DNA of 64,000 nucleotides, taken from NCBI GenBank assembly GCA_016714605.1, contig JADKDL010000013.1:62001-126000 (forward strand), given 5' to 3'. This DNA comes from Bacteroidales bacterium (GTDB lineage Bacteria > Bacteroidota > Bacteroidia > Bacteroidales > UBA1715). Every line of letters begins with the position of its first letter. Position 1 is the stretch's first letter. Shown in pieces: positions 26,292 to 37,300 of the stretch. The notes under the pieces are model-generated. The model was not told where the DNA came from and did not search any database. It saw only the letters and a program-made list of their open reading frames with translations. The translations under genes and the position numbers were made by a program.

Positions 26292-27185
26292 ATGAAAAAT
26301 ATATTCTTAATTATATTGATTTGTTTGGCAAGTATAACGTTTTCTCAAGAGGTGAAATACAATGTGTCAGTTAAATTTCCTACAACTCAAGATATTAGCC
26401 CAACTTTGGGACAACAAATGCAAACAACCATAAAAGAATTTATGGACAGTTATTCCTGGACCGATAATGTTTTTGAAGAAAATGAACGAATAGAAATATC
26501 TGTAAATATTGCAGTTACAAAGATTGTGTCTTCTTCTAGTTTTGTAGCTACTTTTCAATTTATGGTGAGCAGACCAACCTACAATACAACATATAAAAGT
26601 CAGATTTTAAGCTTTGTAGATGAGGAGGTGCCTTTTACATTTGAGGAATCGCAAGAAATAAGTTTCAATGAGAATTTATATTCACAAAATCTCACCTCTG
26701 TTCTAGGCTTTTATACATACTTAGGAATTGCTATGGATTATGATTCTTTCTCAAGAAATGGTGGTACACCATTCTATCAGAAAGCTATGGCAGTTGTCAA
26801 TTCGGCGCAGTCTGGAAGTAATGATTTAGATTGGGCTAATTCCAATTCAGAAGGTAGATATTGGTTGATTGATGAAATACTCAGCTCCCAAAATACCGGA
26901 TTCAGAGAGTGTTACTACAAATATCATCGTCTTGGTTTAGATGTGATGAGTAAAGATATAAATGCCGGAAAAAAAGCTATTACCGAGTCTTTATATGAAT
27001 TAGAGAAGGTGTTTAAAATTAAATCAAACTCAACATTGCTTACCTTGTTTTTCCATACAAAATCAAAAGAATTGGTAAGTATTTTTTCAGAAGGTCAAGC
27101 AGCCGAAAAAACGGAGGTGGCTTCTCTTTTGAAAAAAATGGATCCTATAAACGCCGCAGCATATAATGATTTGCAGAAAAACTAA
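26292..27185 (+). CDS. porD: DUF4835 / PorD-like T9SS-associated protein
   Basis: A 297-residue protein with signal peptide MKNIFLIILICLASITFSQ. The family hallmarks are near the middle: ASSFVATFQFMVSRPTYNTTY, the LTSVLGFYTYLGIAMDYDSFSRNGGT segment, and WANSNSEGRYWLIDE. DUF4835 includes PorD of Porphyromonas, a protein linked to type IX secretion. The position between coaBC and recN matches other Bacteroidota. The 144-bp gap after coaBC is AT-rich and may hold its own promoter. Confidence 0.88.
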   Translation: MKNIFLIILICLASITFSQEVKYNVSVKFPTTQDISPTLGQQMQTTIKEFMDSYSWTDNVFEENERIEISVNIAVTKIVSSSSFVATFQFMVSRPTYNTTYKSQILSFVDEEVPFTFEESQEISFNENLYSQNLTSVLGFYTYLGIAMDYDSFSRNGGTPFYQKAMAVVNSAQSGSNDLDWANSNSEGRYWLIDEILSSQNTGFRECYYKYHRLGLDVMSKDINAGKKAITESLYELEKVFKIKSNSTLLTLFFHTKSKELVSIFSEGQAAEKTEVASLLKKMDPINAAAYNDLQKN

Positions 27186-27190
27186 AATGT

Positions 27191-28849
27191 ATGTTACAAA
27201 GTTTGCGTATTCATAATTATGCTCTTATTGATGTTTTAGAAATTGAGTTCTCTGCAGGGTTTTCTACAATTACCGGAGAAACAGGTGCAGGTAAATCAAT
27301 ATTACTGGGGGCTTTAGCTCTTATTACCGGACAGCGTGCCGATACTACCGTTCTCAGAAACGATCAAAACAAATGTTTCGTTGAAGCCAGTTTCGATATT
27401 TCTAATTATAATTTGCAAAAATTATTTGCCGATAATGAAATTGATTGGGATGCTAAAACCATCATTCGAAGAGAAATTGCTCCAACAGGCAAAACGAGAG
27501 CTTTTATAAACGATACCCCGGTAAATTTGCTGACCCTCAAACTAATTGGTGAATACCTTATTGATATACATTCTCAACACGAAAATTTGTTGCTACATTC
27601 CGATGTCTTTCAGCTCGATGTTGTTGATATCATTGCACTTAATAGTGATTTGCTGAGCAAGTATCAAACTATTTTTACCACATATAGCGAACAGAAAAAA
27701 GAATTATCAGATTTGCTGAATGCCGCTGCAACATCGAAAGGTGATTTGGAATATACAAAGTTTTTATTTGATGAGTTAGATAAGGCAAAACTCAAAGAAG
27801 GCGAACTTACCGAGGTAGAATCTGAGTATAATATACTCAGAAACAGTGAGCAAATACTTGGAATTCTTAATGCTGCAGGCTTCCAATTAAAAAATGATGA
27901 TGTAAATGTTTTACTTACATTAAAGAAAATAAAGCATGATTTTAATGAAATTGCCGGTTACTCCTCTCATATTCGCTCATTGATTGAAAGAATTGAATCT
28001 GTTTTTCTTGAATTATCTGATATTGTAAACGAAGTAGAAGTTCAAGTTGAAAAGCTAGAAGTAAATCCGGATAGACTTATTTTTTTGCAAGAAAGAATTG
28101 ATTTATTGTACGGTCTGATAAAAAAACACAAAATTTCTACCGATTTAGAATTGATAAACATAAGAGAAAAATTAAAGCAAAAAATTGATCTAGACGAAAA
28201 TTTCGATAGCGAAATAGAAAATAGAAAAAAGAAATTGCAACAAACTGAAATTAAATTGCATGATGTAGCGTCAAAGCTTTCGGAATCAAGAAAAGGTAAA
28301 GCTTTGTATATAAAAGAACAACTCGAATCTATTTTGAAAGTACTTGGAATGCCTCATGCAACCATTGAATTAGCATTTACTAAGCACCCAAGCTATACCG
28401 AAAAAGGTATAGATCAAATACAATTTCTATTTTCAGCAAATAAAAATAAAACACCTATGCCCGTAGCACAAGTAGCTTCGGGTGGTGAAATTGCGAGAGT
28501 TATGCTCTGTTTGAAGCATATTATATCAGAAAAAAAGAAATTGCCTACCATAATTTTCGATGAAATAGATACCGGAGTTTCCGGCGAGATAGCCTTTGCA
28601 ATGGGGCAGCTTATGAATGAAATGGCGAATAATATGCAAACCATTAGTATTACACATTTGCCACAAATTGCAGCACAAGGAAAATATCAATACAAAGTGT
28701 TTAAATTTATTGAAAATGAACAAACATTCTCAAATATTAAATTACTTTCGCAGACCGAAAGAATAGAAGAAATTGCACAACTTATAAGTGGCACTTCTGT
28801 TTCTAAAGTGGCAATTGAAACCGCAAAAGAATTATTGAATATTAAATAA
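27191..28849 (+). CDS. recN: DNA repair ATPase RecN
   Basis: A 552-residue SMC-like protein. Walker A GETGAGKS (28-35), then LIDIHSQHENLLL, long coiled-coil arms (about 170-400), the ABC signature VASGGEIARVML and Walker B TIIFDEIDTGVSG. It acts early in recombinational repair of double-strand breaks. Starts 5 bp after the porD stop; an operon is likely. Confidence 0.96.
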   Translation: MLQSLRIHNYALIDVLEIEFSAGFSTITGETGAGKSILLGALALITGQRADTTVLRNDQNKCFVEASFDISNYNLQKLFADNEIDWDAKTIIRREIAPTGKTRAFINDTPVNLLTLKLIGEYLIDIHSQHENLLLHSDVFQLDVVDIIALNSDLLSKYQTIFTTYSEQKKELSDLLNAAATSKGDLEYTKFLFDELDKAKLKEGELTEVESEYNILRNSEQILGILNAAGFQLKNDDVNVLLTLKKIKHDFNEIAGYSSHIRSLIERIESVFLELSDIVNEVEVQVEKLEVNPDRLIFLQERIDLLYGLIKKHKISTDLELINIREKLKQKIDLDENFDSEIENRKKKLQQTEIKLHDVASKLSESRKGKALYIKEQLESILKVLGMPHATIELAFTKHPSYTEKGIDQIQFLFSANKNKTPMPVAQVASGGEIARVMLCLKHIISEKKKLPTIIFDEIDTGVSGEIAFAMGQLMNEMANNMQTISITHLPQIAAQGKYQYKVFKFIENEQTFSNIKLLSQTERIEEIAQLISGTSVSKVAIETAKELLNIK

Positions 28850-28861
28850 TAAAACAATTAC

Positions 28862-29716
28862 ATGGCTTACAACTTATTAAAAGGTAAAAACGGAATTATT
28901 TTTGGTGCACTGAACGATATGTCTATTGCTTGGAAAGTAGCTGAAAAAGCGCATGAAGAGGGTGCTAAAATCAGTCTTACAAACACAGCAACAGCATTGC
29001 GATTGGGCGATTTGCAACAATTAGGAGATAAGCTTGGTGCTCCGGTTATAGCTGCCGATGCAACAAGTGTAGAAGATCTTGAAAGAGTTTTCAAAGAATC
29101 TATGGATTTTTTTGGTGGTAAAATAGATTTTATTCTTCATTCAATAGGAATGTCGTTGAATGTGAGAAAAAAGAATCCATACGACGATTTGAATTATGAA
29201 TACATGAATAAGACAATAGATATTTCTGCTATTTCTTTCCATAAAATACTTCAAACCGCCCGTAAACTAGATGCAATAAACGATTGGGGTTCAGTTTTGG
29301 CTCTGTCATACGTTGCCGCACAGCGTACATTTTATGGTTACAATGAAATGGCCGATGTAAAGGCAATGCTAGAATCCATAGCACGAAGCTTTGGTTATAT
29401 CTATGGAAGAGACAAGAAAATTAGAGTGAATACCATTTCACAATCGCCAACACTTACCACAGCAGGTAGTGGAGTAAAAGGAATTAACGATTTGCTAGAC
29501 TTCTCAGAGCGCATGTCGCCACTAGGCAATGCAACCGCAGAAGATTGTGCAAATTATTGCGTAGTAATGTTTTCTGATTTATCTAAAAAAGTTACCATGC
29601 AAAACTTAATGCACGACGGAGGCTTTTCTAGCGTAGGTATGAGTTGGAGAGCAATGCAAATATATTCAAAATCGCTCGATGATATTGAAAAAGAAATTAA
29701 AGAAGTTATTGATTAA
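28862..29716 (+). CDS. fabI: Enoyl-[acyl-carrier-protein] reductase FabI
   Basis: A 284-residue SDR enzyme of the FabI class, which reduces the enoyl-ACP double bond in fatty-acid synthesis with NADH. Catalytic Tyr160 and Lys167 lie in YNEMADVK; the cofactor site is GIIFGALNDMSIAW. The length (longer than the ~260-residue E. coli enzyme) fits the Bacteroidota form. 12 bp after recN on the same strand, possibly in one transcript; a conserved functional link is not evident. Confidence 0.95.
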   Translation: MAYNLLKGKNGIIFGALNDMSIAWKVAEKAHEEGAKISLTNTATALRLGDLQQLGDKLGAPVIAADATSVEDLERVFKESMDFFGGKIDFILHSIGMSLNVRKKNPYDDLNYEYMNKTIDISAISFHKILQTARKLDAINDWGSVLALSYVAAQRTFYGYNEMADVKAMLESIARSFGYIYGRDKKIRVNTISQSPTLTTAGSGVKGINDLLDFSERMSPLGNATAEDCANYCVVMFSDLSKKVTMQNLMHDGGFSSVGMSWRAMQIYSKSLDDIEKEIKEVID

Positions 29717-29819
29717 TTTTTGTAGGGGCAACCCTATGTGGTTGCCCTTTAATAACCCTATGTGGTTGCCCGTGATAAATCAAATCTATATGGTAGCTCA
29801 GTTTGGCCTCGATACCGTA

Positions 29820-29847
29820 GTAGAGACGTTGCATGCAACGTCTCTAC
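29820..29847. repeat. 28-bp perfect palindrome, GTAGAGACG family
   Basis: The core is identical to those at 7657, 10086 and 30647, with the 3' flank ACGATAAAACC shared with 7657 and 30647. Confidence 0.95.
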
Positions 29848-29932
29848 ACGATAAAACCTTGGTCATATTTCTATAGTTTACAGCCTATAAATTAGTATAT
29901 AAACATTAATGCAGATTTAGCAAGTATATCTG

Positions 29933-29975
29933 CTACCGCGGTGCTCTGCACCGTGGATTTTTCAAACTCGGGTTT
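29933..29975. repeat. ACCGCGGTGC hairpin with CAAACTCGGG tail, copy 1
   Basis: ACCGCGGTGC-tc-TGCACCGTGG (imperfect stem), then TTTTTCAAACTCGGG. A sister copy lies at 30717-30760. The tail motif recurs in the nested inverted repeat at 31053-31097. Confidence 0.75.
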
Positions 29976-30091
29976 AGCTAGTATATTAGAAATTTTAAAA
30001 GGCTTAAATTTTAAGGAAAAATAACTAGAAAGAAAGGCAAAGCATAAGCCGAACGGCGTTGGTTTGAGATAAAATTAGATTTGTTGTTTGT

Positions 30092-30166
30092 AAAAACCTT
30101 ATTTTTTTACTTTTTAACCTTAGTAGCGATAATAGAATGTAAAAACTAACCTTATTACCTTATTTT
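30092..30166 (+). repeat. CCTTA-repeat element, copy b
   Basis: AAAACCTTATT, AACCTTAGTAG, AACCTTATTACCTTATT in the same order and spacing as 14968-15038. Confidence 0.8.
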
Positions 30167-30246
30167 CAATAAGTTAAAATTTGTTTATTATATTCTTACA
30201 ACGAATTGACGTTTATTAATTTTTAATTGATATTCATTAGATTTCA

Positions 30247-30289
30247 ACAAAAAAGAGCTGTATGTTAAAAATTCATACAGCTCTTTTTA
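30247..30289. terminator. Bidirectional terminator
   Basis: AGAGCTGTATG/CATACAGCTCT stem (9-nt loop) flanked by A- and T-runs, 28 bp after the stop of the small minus-strand gene at 30317. Confidence 0.88.
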
Positions 30290-30316
30290 TGTAAGCATGA
30301 AAAAAATCGAAAAATT

Positions 30317-30502
30317 TTAATTTTCATTCCATTCTATTTTATCAATCAGAGCCGAGTCGCACACATTATATGATTGCGCAAATCTAAGAATCATATCAAT
30401 GCTTTGAGCCGAAGGCTCTTTCTGTGTACCGGCTTTTTTTACTGTTGTTTGTTCTTTTGAATGGATGAAGTAAGTGAGTGTAGATTTTCTATTCATAGGC
30501 AT
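30317..30502 (-). CDS. Small basic protein, unknown
   Basis: A 61-residue soluble protein. The N-terminus is Lys-rich (NRKSTLTYFIHSKEQTTVKKAGTQ) and the C-terminus forms a likely helix (SAQSIDMILRFAQSYNVCDSAL). Short Bacteroidota proteins ending this way are common and uncharacterised. Support for it being a gene is the terminator right behind it and the lack of another use for the region. An ATG two codons in is an alternative start. Confidence 0.55.
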   Translation of the reverse strand: MPMNRKSTLTYFIHSKEQTTVKKAGTQKEPSAQSIDMILRFAQSYNVCDSALIDKIEWNEN

Positions 30503-30646
30503 TATATTAATGTTAGTTCTTTCCTTAAACGTTGCTAAAAAACAAATTATTGTATAAAATATAAAAAAAAATAGAAAAAATGAAAATTAAACGAAAAATA
30601 TTAGGTCATGTCGTTGATATTGTCGATACTGCCTGTCGATACCGCC

Positions 30647-30674
30647 GTAGAGACGTTGCATGCAACGTCTCTAC
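30647..30674. repeat. 28-bp perfect palindrome, GTAGAGACG family
   Basis: Shares flanks on both sides with 7657-7684 (TCGATACCGCC before, ACGATAAAACC after), so the repeated unit is about 50 bp. Confidence 0.95.
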
Positions 30675-30716
30675 ACGATAAAACCATAATACGTCACTGC
30701 TACCGCAATGCTACTG

Positions 30717-30760
30717 CTACCGCAATGCTCTGCACCGTGGTTTTTTCGAACTCGGGCGTT
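30717..30760. repeat. ACCGCAATGC hairpin with CGAACTCGGG tail, copy 2
   Basis: Sister of 29933-29975 with an imperfect stem (ACCGCAATGC/TGCACCGTGG) and tail TTTTTTCGAACTCGGG. A partial third stem arm (CTACCGCAATGC) stands just before it near 30700. Confidence 0.7.
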
Positions 30761-30862
30761 AGTAAAATAATTAAGAATAGCTTTAAAAAAAATTAAATGC
30801 GTTTTCCCTGACAAAGTTAGTGACAAATGTAAATGCTAATATTTGAAAAAGAAAGATGATTT

Positions 30863-31001
30863 ATAAGGTAATAAGGTTGATTTAATCATTGATTATTTCT
30901 ACTAAGGTTACCACAAATGATAAGGTTTTAAATACCTTATTTTGTTGTCAAAACCTTAGTAGAAATATAATAGAACCTCATAAAAACCTTATTACCTTAT
31001 T
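30863..31001. repeat. Inverted pair of CCTTA-repeat elements (copies c and d)
   Basis: Copy c (about 30863-30928) is the minus-strand version of the element at 14968, and copy d (about 30930-31001) is a plus-strand version, back to back. Together they could form a long imperfect hairpin of about 140 nt. Confidence 0.75.
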
Positions 31002-31052
31002 GGAAAAATTAGGTATTATTTCAGAAAATTGAAATTACAAAAATAATTCAAA

Positions 31053-31097
31053 TTTCAAACTCGGGGCGCGACTTCAAGTCGCACTCCGAGTTTGAAA
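31053..31097. repeat. Nested inverted repeat
   Basis: Outer arms TTTCAAACTCGG (31053-31064) / CCGAGTTTGAAA (31086-31097), inner stem GCGACTT/AAGTCGC. About 300 bp upstream of the giant adhesin start; a hairpin or cruciform. The rest of 30503-31395 apart from listed repeats is AT-rich. Confidence 0.85.
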
Positions 31098-31395
31098 CGG
31101 CAAAGAAAAAATTACCTGTTTTCTCCAAAAAAACCCAAAGTGATATAGGGCAAAGGGTTATTATATTGTCTAATAAGCACATTAGACAATATTTAAAATT
31201 ATTATTTACTTGCAATATTCGCAAATTATTCATTATTTTGTATTAACATGCAACCTTTAAAAAGAAAATCAGGTCTTGAAACAAATAAGGAAGCTACATA
31301 AACTTGTAAGGAATTAAGTTTAATTAAAAATTAAGGGTATGAATAGTACTGTATCTTTTTCACAAGAAAATATCAACCACAATAATTCACACACT

Positions 31396-34300
31396 ATGAA
31401 ACGCATTATTCTATTATTAATTATTTCATTCTGGTCATTGTTCGCAATAGCACAGATTGATAGGGAATTTTGGTTTGCAGCTCCGTATGCTTCTGAAGAC
31501 CACGGACCTAATAATACTACTCCTGCGCATATCTATAATCCTGGTGGGCAACCTGTTTCTATTACAGTTGCATCTTTTGATATGCCTGTTTCAGTAACAA
31601 TTTCAATACCAAGGAATCCTGCTTTTGTACCATTAAGTTTCAAATTGCAGCCTAATTCAATAAAGAAAATTCCTTTAACGAATTATATGCAATTTTTTAT
31701 TCCTAATGTTAAGGATTTTGATTTTGCTCAAAATATTGGTATTCATATAGAAGCTGATGCAAACATTACTGCATATTATGAAATTGAAGCAGTATTGAAC
31801 CCTGATATTTTTCCAATGAAAGGTAAAAATGCGCTTGGAACACTATTTTATTTGCCAACTCAGAATAAATGGTACAATGATAACAGGCATGATATTGGAA
31901 AAGTTTTAGGAAAAGTTGATGAAGCTCGGTCTTATGCTTTTATTGTAGCATCAGAAGATCGTACTAAGGTTACAATAACTCCAAGTGCTAATTTAGAAAA
32001 TGGATATCCTGCTGGTGTAACGTACGATAAAATGCTTGATAAAGGTCAAGTTTATGTTGTTCAGGCTGAAGGTTATAAGGATACTGACCATATAGGAGGA
32101 ACAAAAATTATTTCTGATAAGCCTATTGCAGTGACTATTGGAGATGATTCAATGTACGAACAAGCTTTTGATGCTTGTCCTGATTCTGACAACTGGAGAT
32201 TTGAAGATTATAATGGAGATCAAATTGTTCCGGTAAATCTCTTGGGACATCAGTATATTGTAATGAGAAGTAAAGTTTTTTTTAATGGAGCTTCACATCC
32301 ATACACTTGTACTGGTAAAGAAAATATAGAATTACATGAACATGTTTTTATTACTGCAGTATCTGATAATACAAAAATATTTATTAATGGTAGTACTACA
32401 GCAACTACAACCTTGCAATCCGGAAAACAATATGCATTAGATATAAGTAAGAATGAATATACATTAATTGAAACTTTAGATACTACTAAAAAAATATATG
32501 TCTATCATTTAGGTGGTATTGTTAGAGAAATGGGAGGTGCTATATTACCTCCGGTAAATAAATGTACTGGTTCTTATCAAATTGGTTTTGCCAGAAATAC
32601 TGGATATAAGAGTGCCGAAGAGTTTACAATGAATATAATGGTGCGAAGTGGAGGAGAAAAGACTTTTTTAATTGATAACAATCAAACGGCTACAAATTCG
32701 ATAAATACGGCAAACTTTACCCCAATAGGTACAACTGGTTGGAGTGTTGCCAAAATTGAATTTTCTGTTCAGGCATTAGATACTGGTCAGCATTTAATAA
32801 AAAATACTATTCAACCTTTTCACATGGGTATTATTGGTTCTACTGCTCATGATTGGGATGGTAATGGTGCAAGATTAATGGGTGCTAATTATGGCTTTTT
32901 CTCTGGATATGATGAAATTAAACAAGAGGCATATATCTCTTTGAAAAATGGAAATTATAAATCGGTTACTGTTACTCCTGGAACACCAGTTCAGTTAATT
33001 GCTGAAGGTGGTTATTCTTATAATTGGCATGCTCTAAGATTTGATACAGTTATGGCAAATAATGATACCATTTGGGAGTCTATGACGAGTCCGTATAATT
33101 TAAATTATACAAATAAATACAATCCTATTGCTTCTGGTTTAGTAGAAGGAAATTATAAATACCTAGTTGATATTAAAACCCAAGGCTGCGGATCAGATAC
33201 AACTATACCTTTATATATTAATGTAAAGCCACCTTTTATCCCAATAAACATTGAAGATACAGTATGTGCTTATCCTGCAGATACAAAGTGTAGTAATATT
33301 TGCTACAAACTATCTGAGCTTACTGATACTATGTATTATAAAAAACCTGCAGGTTACAATACTTATATAGAATCATGGAACACTAAGGAAGTTGCCAGAC
33401 CTATAAATTTTGATACTGTTGGGCAATGGGTTGCTGTAGGTGGTTCTACCTTGTCTCAAAGTACAGCATTATTGAGAGATACTATTAATACAAATCATGT
33501 TAGAAAATTTGATTTTACTTCTGCCACAACTCCTAATAATTGTGGGCAGTTTACTATTAATATTACTAATGCTGCCAATTATATAAACTTATCTCAAACT
33601 CCTTCCTTGAGTTTTGATGTATATCAATTGTTTAATAAACATTTGGAGAGTGAAAATCCTCGGTTAACAGTTACTGTACAATTGAGAGATAATAATAATA
33701 ATGTAGTTTCAGCAACAAATACTATTGATATTCCAATGTTTGACAATACACAAATATATAAGAACTTTTGGAAGACTTTAAATTTTAATTTTGGAGCTAA
33801 TGGAACAGGTTTTAACACAATTACAGTTTCATTTGTAAATAGCAATGGTAATGGTAGTCGAAGCGGGTTCATTGCTAATAGATAATTTTAAGGTTGGAAA
33901 TACGGTTTACGATGATTTTGAAAGTTTATCATTAATATCATGGAACAACGGAAGTGTTGGAACGCTTGGAGCTGTGCAGTTTGCTCCTGAGAATAATGTT
34001 ATTTATACTTCAAAAACAGCAGTTACTACTTCTACGAACATAAATACTGGTTATATAAGAAAACAATTACCGGTTGATAGTTATATTGATTTAGCTGCCG
34101 ATTCTACTTTATATTTAGATGTTGCACCTTCTTTTCCGTTAAGAGGATGGAGTATAATTCCAATAAATTTAACACTTGGTTTGATTGATGAAGCTGGAGT
34201 TGAACATAAGTCGGCGGTTTATCCTATTGAGCCTATTCCTCCTGCTACAGTTGGCAATGGTGAGCTTATTGAAAGATGGAGAACGGTAGAGTTCGATTTA

Positions 34301-37300
34301 TCTTCTTTACCTAAAAAGAAATATAAAGAGATACGTATATATAATGAAGGAGGGGTTAATACTTCAGGAATAAGTTATAAGTATTTTTTCGAAAATATGA
34401 AGTTTAAACCCGAGGTTGACACGTTCTATTCTAAAGTAACAGATGAAAATTGTATTTATCTTTGCGATTTCGATACTTTATGGGCGAAAAACGTTGACCC
34501 AAATTTTACTGAATTTGTGCATTATTCATTTTATACAGTTCGTGTATTGCCTTATGGTCGCCAAGCAAGAAATCTTTTTGATACTTTGTGTGCTACCGAA
34601 GGTTGTGAATTGCGTGGTGTAAATTTGGTAAAAAATAAATATTCCCCAGGTGGTGCTTTAATTGGTGAAAAACACTGGTATTATGATGAGAATTTGAAAT
34701 TCCCAATACCTGATCCTAAATCTGTTACGTTTATTGCAGATAGTATGAAAGTTTGGGCAGAAATTATAGATATGTGTGATGCCAGATATACTAAGGGTAA
34801 AATAGATCCTGCTAGGACAAAAGCTTCGGTTACTTTAACGGTAAATCCGCGTGCTGATTTAAAAGATTATACTGCTGAGGTCTGTGCCGATCTTTTTATA
34901 AGTCAATTAGGTAACCAAGCAAGGGTAAGTCTTGATAGTTATAATAATAATATAAGAACCCAGTTACCATGTGGTACCGTTTGGACTACCGAATGGTATA
35001 CCAATGAGGCGCTTACAATACGTAGTCAGAATTCGTTAAATGTAACAGAAACTGCTACGTTCTATGCAAAAGTATATCATAAAGACCCTACCTGTTTTGA
35101 AACAGCGAAGCTTACAATTAATATAATACATGTAGATAAAATTAAATTTGATTCTGCATTTTTCTGTGCCGATGCTCCAGATTTTATTCTTTCTGCAACT
35201 CCTGTTGGTGGTGTGTTTACTGGCAATTGTATAATTGGTGGTAATATATTCAGACCTAGTATAGTTGGTAGTGGTAATTGTTACATTAAATATACCTTAT
35301 CTGGTCGTTGTCCTATTGCCGATTCTGCTAAATTTACTGTTTATCCACCAATCACTGGTACTATTACTTCAAGCATTCCTAATCCAATACCATATAATGC
35401 TTCGCCAGTATTGACAATTAATGCTTCGCCTAATTCTGCAACATATTCTTATGTTTGGTCTAATGGTGCTACTACAAAAGTTAATAATGTTGGTAAACTT
35501 ACCAATCGTATAAACACATTTAGTGTAACAGTAACTGATAATGTGACTAAATGTCAAGCAGTATTTGTTTACAATGTAGAGGTAGCAAGTACCGATGCTT
35601 ATGTACAGCTTCAAATGACTCCGGTTTGTGAAGGCGACTCGGTTAAAATTTCTGCTGTTGGTGGTGGTATTAGACCATTTACTTATCAATGGACTGTTGG
35701 TTCTTTAGCAAATAAATATAGAAATATTACAGATTCTACGATAATGGTCTATGCAGCAGAAAGCTCTATTATAAGTGTAAAACTTAAAGATAAGAGAGAC
35801 TCTTCTGCTACAGATACGAAAACATTGACGGTGTATGACAGACCTGAAATTACCTTAAACGACATAGTAGGTTGTCAGAATGAAACAATCTGTACAACAG
35901 CTGTTGTAACCGGCGGTACTGCTCCGTTTACTCATGCTTGGGTTCCTAGCACTGAAATTATTTCAGGTTTAAGTTCGCCTAGTGTTTGTTTGAACTCAAC
36001 GGTTGATAAGAAGTATAATTTGACCTATACGGTAGAAGATGTAAACAAATGTAAGGCAACTAAATCAGTTGCTGTAACCATTAATCCAACTCCTGTAATA
36101 CAAGATATCAAATTTGACAAAACCGTTTGTGCTACCGATACTACTAGATTGCAGCCTATTTATGGCCAAGGTGGATGGGATGAATCAGGAACAGATGTTT
36201 GGACATCGATACCTGATCCGAAGTTTATTAATTATTTGACTAGTGCTAACGTTTCTAATCCTATTTTCACAGCACCACAGAATTATGGTGATATAATTTT
36301 CATCTATGAATATACCAATGAGTTTGGTTGTTCGGCTAAAGATTCTGCTAAGATTACAATACTCACCAATCCCATTGTTGATATTGCCGACATACCTAGT
36401 CTATGTAGAAACAATGACGATTATTTGGTAAATGCGACGGTTACTTCAGAAAATGCACCGTTTGTTTATAAATGGTCTGATAATATTTTATATCAAACCG
36501 GCAGTTCTGCTGCTATAGATATTTCTAAACCTATTATTCAAACGGTAAGTGTTACTGTTACAGATGCTAATAATTGTGTATCAGATCCGGTAAGTGAAGA
36601 GGTGAGGATTTATAGCAATCCTGATTCTACAATATTAGGAAAAAATACTGTTTGTAAAAATGCTGATTTACCATTGTGTTCTGCTCAAATAAAAACAAAT
36701 CAAACTACTTATGCTTGGAGTAGCAACGGTATAAACACCCTTGACACAACTGCAGGAGAATGTGTAATATTTAATAGTAAAAATGAAGGACCATTTACAG
36801 TTACTTTATTTGCTTCACACCAACCAGTAAGTGGTTTAACTTGTACTTCAAGAAATACGCACCGAATTACTGTCAATGGCTTACCTGAGTTTACCTTAGG
36901 CCCGGATAGAGAATTATGTCAGGGCGATACTGCAATATTAAACCCGAGAGACACTTTGGGTGTTCCGCTTGTTAGAAGTAATTATGATAAAATTCTTTGG
37001 ACTAAAGATAAACAAAATTTGAATATTGACTCTATTCTCAACCCTATCTATACTCAGTATGATACTAAAACGTATACCTTAGCATTGAGATTGGAAAATA
37101 CCAACGGATGTCATTTTTCTGATACAATTGTTTTTAAGGGTTTACCATTGCCAATTGCAAATGCCGGAAACGATACAACTGTAGCGCCACTCATTAATTA
37201 TAACCTAAATGGTAGTGCAAGTGGTGGTACACCGGGTTATACCTACCAATGGGTTAAATATCTATATTTTACGTCAGAAAGTGACACAAGCAACCCAAAT

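Larger units (their letters stand above)
29717..30246. other. Repeat-bearing intergenic region after fabI
   Basis: It carries two CCCTATGTGGTTGCCC boxes near 29729-29771, a 28-bp palindrome, a CTACCGCGGTGC hairpin and a CCTTA-repeat element, all listed separately. No gene is supported. Confidence 0.7.
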
